This document shows positions 1 to 9,514 of a DNA stretch of 64,000 nucleotides, piece after piece. The notes below the pieces were generated by a model. That model saw nothing but the letters and a program-made list of their open reading frames with translations, did not search any database and was not told the origin of the DNA. The stretch lies in NCBI GenBank assembly GCA_018402385.1, contig JAGYJA010000011.1, positions 287,765 to 351,764 of the forward strand, written 5' to 3'. Source of the stretch: Flavobacteriaceae bacterium. Lineage in GTDB: Bacteria; Bacteroidota; Bacteroidia; Flavobacteriales; Flavobacteriaceae. The position numbers and the translations under genes are program-made. Every line of letters begins with the position of its first letter. Position 1 is the stretch's first letter.

Positions 1-1
1 T

Positions 2-1006
2 TTTAGTAGTTGGGGTCCTACTGATGATGGAAGAATAAAGCCAGATATTACAGCAAAGGGAGTTAATACTTTTTCTTCGGTAGCAACAAATAATTCAAGT
101 TATTCTGGTTTTTCTGGTACATCTATGGCCTCCCCCAGTGTTGCAGGTGCAATTTTACTACTACAACAACATTACAGGGATTTGAATTCTGAATATATGA
201 GAGCATCCTCTCTGAGAGGATTAGTTTTACATACAGCAGATGAAGCTGGAGTAGCGCCTGGTCCAGATTTTCGTTTTGGATGGGGATTGATCAATGCTGA
301 AAGAGCTGCAGAAGTCATCACAAACGATGGAAATACTTCTCTAATACTGGAATACCCTCTTCAAGATGGAGAAAATGTTGAAATTACTGGAACAGCTATT
401 CCCGGAGAACCTTTAGTGGCTTCTATAACTTGGTTAGACAAACAAGGAAATATAACCGGAGGACAAATTGAGGATGATGAAACTTCTATGCTTATCAATG
501 ATTTGGATTTGAGAGTTTTTGATGAAAACGATGATATGCATATGCCTTGGATTATTGAATTTGACCATGCAGACCCTGCTTCTTATGCTACCCCTGCAAC
601 TAGAGGAGATAACACAAAGGATAACATTGAAAAAATAGAAATTGATGATGCAACAGGAGAATATACCATAGTAGTTTCTCATAAAGGAAATCTTGATGGA
701 GGAGAACAAATGGTTTCAATAATATTATCAGGTCTTGAGAATATCGATGCACCATTAAGCAATCCTTCCAATGAATTTTTTAGAACATCTATATTTCCCA
801 ACCCTGCAAATAACGAGCTAAATGTTCAGGCCCTTAGCCAAATTTCTGAGGTAGAAATCATTAATCTATTAGGACAGACAATTGGAACATATCAAGTGAA
901 TGCAAATTCAACTAAACTTGATATTGCAAATCTTAAAACAGGAACTTACTTTTTAAGAGTGACTATAGACAACGCTTCAAAAGTTTACAAGTTTATAAAA
1001 AGATAA
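2..1006 (+). CDS. Subtilisin-like serine peptidase with T9SS sorting domain (5' truncated)
   Basis: The frame is open from base 2, so the start and the Asp and His parts of the catalytic triad lie outside the window. The serine motif GTSMASPSVAGA of the S8 (subtilase) family sits at about bases 116-151, preceded by the usual SSWGP segment. After the protease comes a beta-rich module with LINDLDLRV, as in C-terminal jelly-roll or pre-peptidase domains of secreted subtilases. The last ~75 residues (FPNPANNELNV ... GTYFLRV ... YKFIKR) form a type A T9SS sorting domain, so the enzyme is expected to be exported by the type IX system and released or anchored at the cell surface. Followed by a clear terminator. 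Confidence 0.93.
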   Translation, partial: FSSWGPTDDGRIKPDITAKGVNTFSSVATNNSSYSGFSGTSMASPSVAGAILLLQQHYRDLNSEYMRASSLRGLVLHTADEAGVAPGPDFRFGWGLINAERAAEVITNDGNTSLILEYPLQDGENVEITGTAIPGEPLVASITWLDKQGNITGGQIEDDETSMLINDLDLRVFDENDDMHMPWIIEFDHADPASYATPATRGDNTKDNIEKIEIDDATGEYTIVVSHKGNLDGGEQMVSIILSGLENIDAPLSNPSNEFFRTSIFPNPANNELNVQALSQISEVEIINLLGQTIGTYQVNANSTKLDIANLKTGTYFLRVTIDNASKVYKFIKR

Positions 1007-1029
1007 ACTCAACAATTTTTATTAAATTT

Positions 1030-1061
1030 AAACCTCCCCATTAATTTGAGGAGGTTTTTTT
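1030..1061 (+). terminator. Rho-independent terminator after the subtilase
   Basis: AAACCTCC (1030-1037) pairs with GGAGGTTT (1050-1057) and is followed by a T run, 24 bases after the subtilase stop codon. Confidence 0.85.
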
Positions 1062-1107
1062 ATGGAGACCTCCTTGACGATTCATCATATTAACTAAAAT
1101 TATTTTT

Positions 1108-2652
1108 ATGCTTGCAAAAGTTTATGGGAGTGCTTTTTTTGGCGTTGAAGCAACAACAATAACAATTGAAGTAAATGTCGCCGGTAAAGGAGTGGGATAC
1201 CACCTTGTGGGACTTCCTGATAACGCTATACGCGAAAGCAACCACAGGATCGCCGCCGCCCTTCAAAATAATGGTTTCAAAATTCCGGGAAAGAAAATTA
1301 CGCTCAATATGGCTCCGGCAGATTTAAGAAAAGAAGGCTCTGCTTATGATTTACCCTTGGCTATTGGCATTCTCGCTGCTACAGAACAAATTCAATTAAA
1401 AAATAATCCCGAAGACTTTATCATAATGGGAGAACTCTCACTTGATGGAAATTTACAATCAATCAGAGGTGCTTTACCAATAGCCTTTAAAGCCAGAGAG
1501 GAAGGGTTTAAAGGGTTTATTCTTCCAAAAATAAATGCGAAAGAAGCTGCCATTGTGGAAGGACTCGAAGTTTTTGGTGTGGACTCCATCTCTGAAGTGA
1601 TTGACTTTTTTGATAAAGGCAGCCCTTTGGAACAAACCATCGTTGATATCAAAGCCGAGTTTTATGAACATTTAAACCACCCGGAGTTCGACTTTTCTGA
1701 TGTGAAAGGACAAGAATCTATCAAGCGCTCCATGGAGATTGCTGCAGCTGGAGGCCATAACATTATTCTAATTGGTCCACCGGGTTCAGGGAAAACCATG
1801 TTGGCCAAACGATTGCCATCTATCCTGCCACCTATGACATTAGATGAAGCCTTGGAAACAACAAAAATTCACAGTGTTGCAGGCCGCACAAAAGAACATT
1901 CAGGAATTATGACTCAACGACCCTTTCGAAGCCCCCACCACACGATAAGCGACGTGGCTTTAGTCGGCGGTGGTGCTTATCCGCAGCCCGGTGAAATATC
2001 TCTTTCTCATAATGGTGTCCTTTTTCTCGATGAACTTCCGGAATTTAAAAGAGGTGTTCTTGAGGTGATGCGGCAACCATTAGAAGACCGGGAAGTGACG
2101 ATTTCCAGAGCAAAATTTACAGTTACTTACCCAAGTAGTTTTATGCTTGTAGCAAGTATGAACCCCAGCCCCGGTGGATATTTTAATGATCCGGATGCAC
2201 CGGTAACTTCCTCTCCGGCTGAAATGCAACGCTACCTCAGTAAAATTTCTGGGCCCTTATTGGACCGCATTGATATTCATATTGAAGTCAATCCGGTGCC
2301 TTTTGAAAAGCTCAGTGAAGAACGAAAAGGAGAGAGCAGTGTCATCATAAGAGAGCGTGTCTCAAAGGCAAGAGATGTGCAGACAAAACGTTTTCAGGAA
2401 TATGAAAGCATTCATTATAATGCTCAAATGGGTGTGAAACAAATCAGGGAATTTTGCAAATTGGACGAAGCATCACTTTCCTTATTAAAAACAGCAATGG
2501 AACGATTAAACCTTTCGGCAAGAGCTTATGACAGAATTTTAAAAGTAGCCCGCACCATTGCCGATCTGGAAGAGAGTCCACAAATTAATGGAAACCACAT
2601 TTCTGAAGCTATTCAATACCGAAGTCTCGACCGCGATGGCTGGTTTGGTTAA
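1108..2652 (+). CDS. YifB/ComM family Mg chelatase-like AAA ATPase
   Basis: A 514-residue protein with the full YifB/ComM architecture: an N-terminal ChlI/Lon-like fold (about 1-170), an AAA core with Walker A GPPGSGKTML near residue 222 and Walker B LFLDELPEF near 305, and the C-terminal Mg_chelatase_C helical domain (about 415-510). In naturally transformable bacteria ComM is a hexameric helicase that helps branch migration during DNA integration; in non-transformable lineages the role is unknown. Length and motifs are complete. It stands alone between a terminator and the next gene, so context adds nothing on function. Confidence 0.95.
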   Translation: MLAKVYGSAFFGVEATTITIEVNVAGKGVGYHLVGLPDNAIRESNHRIAAALQNNGFKIPGKKITLNMAPADLRKEGSAYDLPLAIGILAATEQIQLKNNPEDFIIMGELSLDGNLQSIRGALPIAFKAREEGFKGFILPKINAKEAAIVEGLEVFGVDSISEVIDFFDKGSPLEQTIVDIKAEFYEHLNHPEFDFSDVKGQESIKRSMEIAAAGGHNIILIGPPGSGKTMLAKRLPSILPPMTLDEALETTKIHSVAGRTKEHSGIMTQRPFRSPHHTISDVALVGGGAYPQPGEISLSHNGVLFLDELPEFKRGVLEVMRQPLEDREVTISRAKFTVTYPSSFMLVASMNPSPGGYFNDPDAPVTSSPAEMQRYLSKISGPLLDRIDIHIEVNPVPFEKLSEERKGESSVIIRERVSKARDVQTKRFQEYESIHYNAQMGVKQIREFCKLDEASLSLLKTAMERLNLSARAYDRILKVARTIADLEESPQINGNHISEAIQYRSLDRDGWFG

Positions 2653-2724
2653 TCGTTAAAGTGGTATTAAAAAATTTTAGAATTCACATTTTAGATTATA
2701 TTTAGGCTACACTTAAAAACAGTT

Positions 2725-4266
2725 ATGGAAATTTTAGACCAGTCACCAAAAATTGAACTTAGAAACCTCTTGGTTTCAGATTATATCGAATTGAAAAAAT
2801 CGATGATTGAGTCTTACAACGGTATGCCTGAAGATTACTGGACCGAAAAAGAAATTAAAAGTTTACTCAAAAAGTTTCCGCAAGGCCAGTTGTGTATAGA
2901 AATTGATGAACGCATTGTGGGTTGTGCTCTTAGCATTATAGTTCAATCTTCAAAATATGATGATGATCACTCATATACTGAAATTACAGGTAATTTTACA
3001 TTCAACACCCATTCTGAAAACGGGGACGTTTTATATGGCATTGACGTGTTCATTCACCCCGAGTTTAGAGGTTTGAGGCTGGGAAGGCGATTGTATGAAG
3101 CACGCAAAGAGCTTTGTGAGCAACTCAATTTGCGCTCCATTGTTTTTGGTGGAAGAATCCCTAATTATAGTAAATATGCAAAAGAGCTTACGCCCAAACA
3201 GTATATCGAGAAAGTGAAACGCAAAGAAGTAGAAGACCCTGTTTTGCTTTTTCAGTTGGCCAATGATTTTCACGTTAGAAAGGTTTTAAAAGGCTATCTC
3301 GATGGAGACAAAGAGTCCATGGATTATGCCGTCTTGATGGAATGGATCAACATCTACTATGTAAAATCAGACAAAATTTTAGATTCTCAAAAAAAGGTTG
3401 TTAGATTGGGGCTTGTACAATGGCAAATGCGATTGTTTAGAGATTTTGATGCCGTGGTGAATCAAATAGAATTTTTTGTGGATGCCATTTCAGATTATCA
3501 AAGTGATTTTGTTCTGTTTCCTGAGTTTTTCAATGCGCCCTTAATGGCAGATTTCAATAATTTAAAAGAATCTGAAGCCATTAGAAAATTATCTGAATAT
3601 ACAGAGCCCCTCCTGGAAAAATTTAGGGAAATGGCTATTTCATACAATATCAATATCATCACCGGGAGTATGCCTTTTAAGGAAAATGACCATCTCTACA
3701 ATGTGGGCTTTGTTTGCCGAAGAGACGGAAGTTATGAACGCTATGAAAAACTCCATATCACTCCTGCAGAGGAATCTGCCTGGGGTATCAAGGGTGGAAA
3801 CAAAATCAAAGCCATCGATACAGATTGTGGAAAAATTGGTGTTCTTATTTGTTATGATGTAGAGTTTCCTGAAATTCCAAGATTGCTTGCAGATGAAGGA
3901 ATGAATATTTTATTTGTACCTTTTATGACAGACACTCAAAATGGATATGAACGCGTGCGCAATTGTGCCAAAGCACGTGCTATTGAAAATGAGTGTTATG
4001 TCGCTATCGCAGGAAATGTGGGCAATCTGCCCAAAGTAAACAACATGGATATTCAATATGCCCAAAGTGCTGTGTTCACACCTTCAGACTTTGCTTTTCC
4101 GGTAAACGGAATCAAAGCAGAAGCCACACCAAATACGGAGAGTACTCTTATTGCCGATGTTGATATGGACCTCTTAAAAGAGTTACACAACTTTGGAAGT
4201 GTGAGAAACTTAAAAGACAGAAGAAAGGATTTGTATTCTTTGGTAAAACGAAAAGCGGCTAAATAA
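2725..4266 (+). CDS. Fused GNAT acetyltransferase - carbon-nitrogen hydrolase
   Basis: A 513-residue two-domain protein. Residues ~8-155 are a GNAT domain with the acetyl-CoA loop RGLRLGRRLYEAR near 113. Residues ~225-510 are a nitrilase-superfamily amidohydrolase with the triad visible: Glu in FPEFF (~267), Lys in YEKLHI (~342) and Cys in LICYDVEFPE (~376). The fusion is known in Bacteroidota and other bacteria, but its substrate is not established. A plausible reading is hydrolysis of an amide coupled to acetylation of the amine product; that is inference. The next gene on the other strand ends only 6 bases away. Confidence 0.93.
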   Translation: MEILDQSPKIELRNLLVSDYIELKKSMIESYNGMPEDYWTEKEIKSLLKKFPQGQLCIEIDERIVGCALSIIVQSSKYDDDHSYTEITGNFTFNTHSENGDVLYGIDVFIHPEFRGLRLGRRLYEARKELCEQLNLRSIVFGGRIPNYSKYAKELTPKQYIEKVKRKEVEDPVLLFQLANDFHVRKVLKGYLDGDKESMDYAVLMEWINIYYVKSDKILDSQKKVVRLGLVQWQMRLFRDFDAVVNQIEFFVDAISDYQSDFVLFPEFFNAPLMADFNNLKESEAIRKLSEYTEPLLEKFREMAISYNINIITGSMPFKENDHLYNVGFVCRRDGSYERYEKLHITPAEESAWGIKGGNKIKAIDTDCGKIGVLICYDVEFPEIPRLLADEGMNILFVPFMTDTQNGYERVRNCAKARAIENECYVAIAGNVGNLPKVNNMDIQYAQSAVFTPSDFAFPVNGIKAEATPNTESTLIADVDMDLLKELHNFGSVRNLKDRRKDLYSLVKRKAAK

Positions 4267-4272
4267 AGCCAA

Positions 4273-5640
4273 TTAGAAAAACCTCTTAAGCCACCTAATT
4301 TTATTCTTATAAGGTGCATATCTCAAAGGAATATCCAGCCAGTTGGCCCTTTTTGTGATGGATTTTTTATGTGAAAAAGTATCAAAGGTGTACTTGCCAT
4401 GATACCCACCCATACCACTGTTGCCCACACCACCAAAGGGAAGCTTTTCATTAATAAAATGCACTAAAGTGTCATTAATAGTACCACCACCAAAGGAATA
4501 TTTTTGAATCATTTTTTCAGCAAACTTTTTTCTTGTACTAAAAATATAAACAGATAGAGGATTTGGGAATTTTTTCAGAACCAGGTCGATATCATTTTCT
4601 GTTTGGTAAACCAAAACCGGCAACAGAGGTCCGAATATTTCATCCTGCATAATTTTACTATTCAAAGAAGGGTTTACAATTACTGTGGGTGAAATATAGT
4701 GATCATCAGGATCCATCTCACCTCCAATTACAATTTTCTCCTGGTCTATTAATGAAAGCAATCTGTTGTATTCCTTTTGATTAATTATTCGGGCAAAATC
4801 TTTAGATGACTTAGGGTTGATCCCATAAAAGCGAGTAATTTCATCTTTAAGTGCCGTTATAAATGTGTTTTTGATTTTTTCGTGAACCAGCACATAATCT
4901 GGAGCTATACAGGTTTGACCGGCGTTGATGAATTTCCCAAAAACTATGCGCTTTGCAGCCAATTTTACTTTTGCAGTTTCATCAACAATGGTGGGGTTTT
5001 TACCGCCCAATTCAAGTGTGCAGGGTGTGAGGTGTTCAGCAATAGCTCTGGCAACGATGCGACCCACAGGAACGCTTCCGGTAAAAAAAACATAATCCCA
5101 TTTGTGGTAAAGCAATTCTTGAGAAACAGCAACATCTCCTTGAACAAGAGCTACATGATTTTTTAGAAAAACGCTATTGATAATTTCTTCCAACAATTGA
5201 GCAGTATGAGGTGCATGCTCACTGGGCTTAATTACAGCAGTATTCCCGGCAGCAATAGCCCCTATCAATGGGGAGATGACCAATTGAAATGGATAATTCC
5301 AAGGTGCGATGATAAGAACAGTGCCATAAGGTTGGGAATAAATCCAATCGCTAGAGGGATAATTTAAAAGGGAAGCCGGTACACGTTTTGGTTTTGACCA
5401 ATGTTTAATATTTTTGATAGCCAGTTTAAGTTCTTTGATAACAATAGCCGTCTCTGTAGCAACACTTTCAAATTTTGGTTTCTTAAAATCCTTGTAAAGA
5501 GCCTCACAAATTTTATCCTCTTTTCTTTGAATGGTTTGTAATAGTTTTTTTAACACCTGTTTTCTGAAGTCAACATTTTTTGTTTTTCCGGTTTGGAAAA
5601 AATCGTGCTGGCTTTTCAGTAGTTCAGGAATTTGATACAC
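4273..5640 (-). CDS. Aldehyde dehydrogenase family protein
   Basis: A 455-residue NAD(P)-dependent aldehyde dehydrogenase of the shorter class 3/fatty aldehyde dehydrogenase type. The cofactor-binding APWNYPFQL motif is near residue 112, the general base Glu in LELGGKNP near 209, and the catalytic Cys in NAGQTCIAPDY near 243. The C-terminal signature FGGVGNSGMGGYHG is present and the tail is basic and hydrophobic (KIRWLKRFF), which could bind membranes as in fatty aldehyde dehydrogenases. Likely oxidises long-chain or aromatic aldehydes; the exact substrate cannot be told. Confidence 0.94.
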   Translation of the reverse strand: MYQIPELLKSQHDFFQTGKTKNVDFRKQVLKKLLQTIQRKEDKICEALYKDFKKPKFESVATETAIVIKELKLAIKNIKHWSKPKRVPASLLNYPSSDWIYSQPYGTVLIIAPWNYPFQLVISPLIGAIAAGNTAVIKPSEHAPHTAQLLEEIINSVFLKNHVALVQGDVAVSQELLYHKWDYVFFTGSVPVGRIVARAIAEHLTPCTLELGGKNPTIVDETAKVKLAAKRIVFGKFINAGQTCIAPDYVLVHEKIKNTFITALKDEITRFYGINPKSSKDFARIINQKEYNRLLSLIDQEKIVIGGEMDPDDHYISPTVIVNPSLNSKIMQDEIFGPLLPVLVYQTENDIDLVLKKFPNPLSVYIFSTRKKFAEKMIQKYSFGGGTINDTLVHFINEKLPFGGVGNSGMGGYHGKYTFDTFSHKKSITKRANWLDIPLRYAPYKNKIRWLKRFF

Positions 5641-5711
5641 CTTTTCTGTTTTTAGATTTGCATTCTTTTGCTTAGCTTTAGCTAAAATAAGAAATTAAAA
5701 AATTGAAATCG

Positions 5712-6845
5712 ATGATAAAAAAACAAATGCTACTTTTTCTGATAATTAGCTTTATGGCTTGCGCCGAAAAAGAACAAAAAGCAAATGAATCAACACCTGA
5801 AATTTCTTCAGGAATAATAGAAAATATACCTCCAAAATTCAATCAAAAAGAAGCAGCAAATCTTCTTGAATTACCCTTAAAATGTTATGACCAGGAATAC
5901 CCTTATAAGCCCGGTACTGTATTAGAAAGCAAAAACGACGTAAGGCCCCCTATTGAAAATTTCCCAATTTTTTACGGTTGTTTTGACTGGCATAGTTCCG
6001 TACATGGCTATTGGTCAATGATAACTTTGGTAAAGAATTTTCCTGAACTGGAAGAAGCTGCGCGTGTAAGGGAAATACTAAAAAACACACTCACAAAAGA
6101 GCATATTGAAGTTGAAACAGCCTTTTTCAGTCGAATGGTAAATACATCATTTGAACGCACTTATGGTTGGAACTGGTTTTTAAAACTCGCCGAAGAACTT
6201 TATACTTGGGAAAATCCATTGGGTCAAGAACTCTATCAAAACATAAAACCGTTAGCAGATTTGTTTGTGGAACGTTATAAAGAATTTTTACCAAAATTGG
6301 TTTATCCCATTAGAGTGGGAGAGCATACAAATACTGCTTTTGGGCTTACTTTTGCTTATGATTATGCCGTTACAACCGGCGAAGATGAACTGCGTGACTT
6401 GATAAAATCACGCGCAAATGATTTCTACTTCAATGATAAAAATTGTCCTATCGGCTGGGAACCCAGCGGATTTGATTTTTTATCCCCCTGTTTTGAAGAA
6501 ATCAATATTATGAGACGAGTCCTTGATGAAAAAGAATTTTTGACTTGGCTGGATCAATTTATGCCCCAATTGAAGGATAAAAATTATGAATTGGAAGTCG
6601 GTGAAGTGAGCGACCGTGAGGATGGAAAACTAGTGCATCTGGATGGATTAAATTTTAGCCGTGCCTGGAGTATCTATGCTTTGGCCAATCAATTTGAAGA
6701 ATATGCGCATTTAAAAAATGTAGCAAATGAGCATATGAACTATTCGTTGCCCAATCTTGTTGATGATAGTTATGAAGGGGGGCACTGGCTGGGTAGTTTT
6801 GCTATTTATGCGCTTTTACAACTCAACGATGAAGTTTCTCAATAA
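5712..6845 (+). CDS. DUF2891 family lipoprotein
   Basis: A 377-residue protein of the DUF2891 family, recognised by the conserved FYGCFDWHSSVHGYW segment (~residue 86) and further Trp/His/Glu-rich motifs. The first ATG (5712) begins MIKKQMLLFLIISFMAC, a signal peptide ending in a lipobox with Cys at about residue 17, so it should be lipid-anchored. An in-frame TTG at 5703 is possible but gives a poorer signal peptide. The all-helical, His- and Trp-rich core resembles (alpha/alpha) toroid enzymes acting on sugars, but no activity is established. It overlaps the Nramp-like gene by 17 bases, which suggests cotranscription with the pxp operon. Confidence 0.85.
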   Translation: MIKKQMLLFLIISFMACAEKEQKANESTPEISSGIIENIPPKFNQKEAANLLELPLKCYDQEYPYKPGTVLESKNDVRPPIENFPIFYGCFDWHSSVHGYWSMITLVKNFPELEEAARVREILKNTLTKEHIEVETAFFSRMVNTSFERTYGWNWFLKLAEELYTWENPLGQELYQNIKPLADLFVERYKEFLPKLVYPIRVGEHTNTAFGLTFAYDYAVTTGEDELRDLIKSRANDFYFNDKNCPIGWEPSGFDFLSPCFEEINIMRRVLDEKEFLTWLDQFMPQLKDKNYELEVGEVSDREDGKLVHLDGLNFSRAWSIYALANQFEEYAHLKNVANEHMNYSLPNLVDDSYEGGHWLGSFAIYALLQLNDEVSQ

Positions 6846-8055
6846 AATTGGTCCCGGGCCTCTGGTTGCAGCTGCCTTTATAGGACCTGGAACTGTGACC
6901 GTTTGCACCCTGGCAGGAGTGGAGTTTGGTTTTACATTACTTTGGGCGATGGGGCTTTCCATTATAGCCACATTAGTACTTCAAGAAATGACCGTTCGTT
7001 TAGGACTTGTTCACGGAAAAGGATTAGCAGAAACTGTCAAAAATCAAATCAAAATTCCGGCATTAAAAATTATCGGAATTACGTTGATTATTTGCGCTAT
7101 CGTTATTGGAAATGGTGCCTATGAAGCTGGAAACATCAGTGGTGGAGTGCTTGGTTTGGAGACATTTCTTGCGAAAAGCACCTATTCCTTTCTAAGAATT
7201 GAAATTAATTTTTTAAGCATTCTTTTAGGATTCATTGCTTTTATAATTCTCTTTCTTGGAAAGTATAAAATTATTGAGCGAGCTTTGGTGAGTTTAGTGA
7301 TTTTGATGAGTATCTCATTTTTGATTGCTGCGATACTAACAAAACCCGATTTACTATTACTTTTAAAAAGTGTTTTTATTCCAAAAATACCAGATGAAGG
7401 ATTCCTTACCATTATAGCCTTGGTGGGAACTACTGTTGTACCTTATAATTTGTTTTTACACGCTGCACTTGTCAGGGAAAAGTGGACCACAGTAAGAGAA
7501 TTGAGAACAGCTCAAATCGATAGTTTTATTGCTATCATTTTGGGCGGTATAGTATCTATGGGAATTATTGTTTGTGGTGCAGCCATTCAAGGTGCAAGTG
7601 TCAATAATGCAGCCGATCTTGCTTTAGGACTGGAGCCCCTTTATGGCGAATTTGCGACCTATTTTTTAAGTATCGGATTGTTTGCTGCAGGGATCAGCTC
7701 GGCTATAACAGCTCCTTTGGCCGCTGCTTATGTTTCCAAAGAATGTTTTAACTGGAAAGGCGGAATGAAATCCAAAAAGTTTAGAATGGTTTGGATGCTT
7801 ATTCTCCTATTAGGAATTTTAATTTCGTCGCTGGGTTTCAAACCCATTGAAATTATCAAATTTGCACAAGTAGCAAATGGGATTTTACTCCCTGTAGTTG
7901 CAGGATTTCTACTATGGGTAATGAATAAAAAGGAGCTTTTAGGCAATTATAAAAACTCACTAATTCAAAACATATTTGGGATTTTAATTGTATTAACTAC
8001 TTTAATTTTAAGTATAAGAAGTTTGGACCGTGTTTTTCAATGGAATTTATTTTAA
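6829..8055 (+). CDS. Nramp-related transporter lacking canonical metal ligands
   Basis: A 408-residue protein with about 11 hydrophobic segments and the Nramp (SLC11) fold. The start MKFLNKIGPGPL (6829) aligns with the family N terminus; the frame is open further upstream but only inside the DUF2891 gene. In true Nramp proteins TM1 carries DPGN and TM6 carries MPHN, which bind the metal. Here TM1 reads GPGT (residues ~19-22) and TM6 reads VPYN (residue ~205), so the Asp, the Asn and the Met ligands are replaced. It lies one base before pxpA. Bacillus subtilis has a comparable arrangement (ycsG next to ycsF-kipI-kipA). The gene context suggests uptake of 5-oxoproline or a related compound rather than Mn/Fe; this is inference. 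Confidence 0.85.
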   Translation: MKFLNKIGPGPLVAAAFIGPGTVTVCTLAGVEFGFTLLWAMGLSIIATLVLQEMTVRLGLVHGKGLAETVKNQIKIPALKIIGITLIICAIVIGNGAYEAGNISGGVLGLETFLAKSTYSFLRIEINFLSILLGFIAFIILFLGKYKIIERALVSLVILMSISFLIAAILTKPDLLLLLKSVFIPKIPDEGFLTIIALVGTTVVPYNLFLHAALVREKWTTVRELRTAQIDSFIAIILGGIVSMGIIVCGAAIQGASVNNAADLALGLEPLYGEFATYFLSIGLFAAGISSAITAPLAAAYVSKECFNWKGGMKSKKFRMVWMLILLLGILISSLGFKPIEIIKFAQVANGILLPVVAGFLLWVMNKKELLGNYKNSLIQNIFGILIVLTTLILSIRSLDRVFQWNLF

Positions 8056-8056
8056 A

Positions 8057-8792
8057 ATGAACTACACCATCGATATCAATGCAGATTTGGGTGAGGGTTA
8101 TCCTTATGATGAACAAATTATGCCCTTGATTTCCTCTTGCAGCATTGCTTGCGGCGGTCATTATGGTGATAAAAATTCAATGAGAAAAACGATTCAATTG
8201 GCCAAAAAATACAATGTGAAAGTGGGTGCGCATCCTTCGTTTCCCGATAAAGAAAATTTTGGTAGAAAAGTAATAGAAATGGAGGAGGCAGCATTGCAAA
8301 AAAGTTTAATCAATCAAATTCAAAATTTTATTAGAATTTGTAATGAAGAACACGTAAACATCAATCACATTAAACTTCATGGAGCCTTGTATAATCTTGC
8401 CGCTGTTGATGAAAAAATATCAGATTTGGTTATTCAAACGGTGCTTATTGTAAGCCCGAAAACCACACTTTATCATTCCCGGAAAGTCTATTTTTTATGC
8501 TAAAGCGAAAAATAAAATTCCCTTAAAAAAAGAGGCGTTTATTGACCGAAGCTACACAGATGATGGTTTTTTAGTCGCTCGCACCCATCCCAAGGCACTA
8601 CTTGATTCTCCGAAAAAATCTTTTGAACAACTTATAGAAATACTTACCGAAAGCAAAGTGACAAGTATTTCAGGTAAGAAAATCGCACTTAAAGCAGAAA
8701 CTTATTGCATTCATGGAGACCATCAAATTTCAGTTGAAATTTTGAATTATTTACATCAAAATTTAAAGAATTACGCTATAGAAATTGAATGA
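8057..8792 (+). pseudogene. pxpA: 5-oxoprolinase subunit PxpA (LamB/YcsF family), frameshifted
   Basis: The start MNYTIDINADLGEGYPYDE is typical of PxpA, as are CGGHYGD, GAHPSFPDKENFGR and KLHGALYN. The first frame runs into an unrelated tail and stops at 8503. The rest of the protein continues one frame over from about base 8469 (IIPGKSIFYAKAK, EAFIDRSYTDDGFLVAR, then a conserved CIHGD) to a TGA at 8790-8792 that overlaps the pxpB start (ATGA). Removing one T near 8469-8471 restores a full-length protein of about 244 residues. PxpA with PxpB and PxpC hydrolyses 5-oxoproline to glutamate using ATP. The break is either a recent mutation, a sequencing error, or, less likely, recoding. Confidence 0.9.
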
Positions 8793-9514
8793 GTATGTAT
8801 CCTAAAATTAAAGACTTTGGTGATCAAGCCCTACTACTGGAATGGAATAATGAAATTTCATTATCCATACATAAAGAAATTATGAGGTATAAGCATACCA
8901 TCGATTCAAGATTTCAATCAATCGTTATTGAAACAGTCCCTACCTATGCTTCATTGGCTATTTATTTAAATAAAGGTGCAAACAAAGAAGCCTTTATTTC
9001 TGAATTAAATTCTGACTTATTACTTTCTGAAATAATTCAAAAGAGTCAACGAATTGTTCATATACCGGTATGTTATGATATTGAATATGGATGGGATTTA
9101 CCAGAAATGGCGCACAAACTCAACATACCAATTGACGAAATTATATCAAGACATATTGACCAAGAATATCCAGTCTATTTTTTGGGTTTTTTACCGGGAT
9201 TTCCATATCTGGGAGGTCTCGATTCAAAGATTGCTTTTCCACGTAAAGCAACACCTAGAAAACAAGTAGATAAAGGTTCTGTGGGAATTGCAGGAAGTCA
9301 AACGGGAATTTACACAATGGATTCACCGGGAGGTTGGAATATTATTGGTCGCAGTCCACTTGATTTTTTTGATGCATCCCAAGAAAACCCTTGTTTGCTG
9401 GTGCCTGGTGATTTGGTGAAATTTTATAAAATTTCGCGGAAGCTTTATGAAGAGATTTATTTTCAAGTTAAAAATCAAAATTATAGCTTAAGAATGGAGG
9501 TGAGGGATGTTTAG
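8789..9514 (+). CDS. pxpB: 5-oxoprolinase subunit PxpB (KipI family)
   Basis: A 241-residue protein covering both parts of the KipI/PxpB (AHS1, allophanate hydrolase subunit 1) family: the N-terminal DFGDQALLLEW segment and the C-terminal cyclophilin-like domain with GFLPGFPYLGGL, PRKATPRKQVDKGSVGIAG and SPGGWNIIGR. It forms part of the ATP-dependent 5-oxoprolinase that recycles cytoplasmic 5-oxoproline to glutamate. The ATG overlaps the pxpA stop (ATGA) and its 3' end overlaps pxpC by 8 bases, a translationally coupled operon. Confidence 0.95.
   Translation: MSMYPKIKDFGDQALLLEWNNEISLSIHKEIMRYKHTIDSRFQSIVIETVPTYASLAIYLNKGANKEAFISELNSDLLLSEIIQKSQRIVHIPVCYDIEYGWDLPEMAHKLNIPIDEIISRHIDQEYPVYFLGFLPGFPYLGGLDSKIAFPRKATPRKQVDKGSVGIAGSQTGIYTMDSPGGWNIIGRSPLDFFDASQENPCLLVPGDLVKFYKISRKLYEEIYFQVKNQNYSLRMEVRDV

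Noticed and set aside
1065..1075. Second hairpin GGAGACCTCC after the subtilase terminator
   Set aside because: Stem too short and no T run; probably chance.
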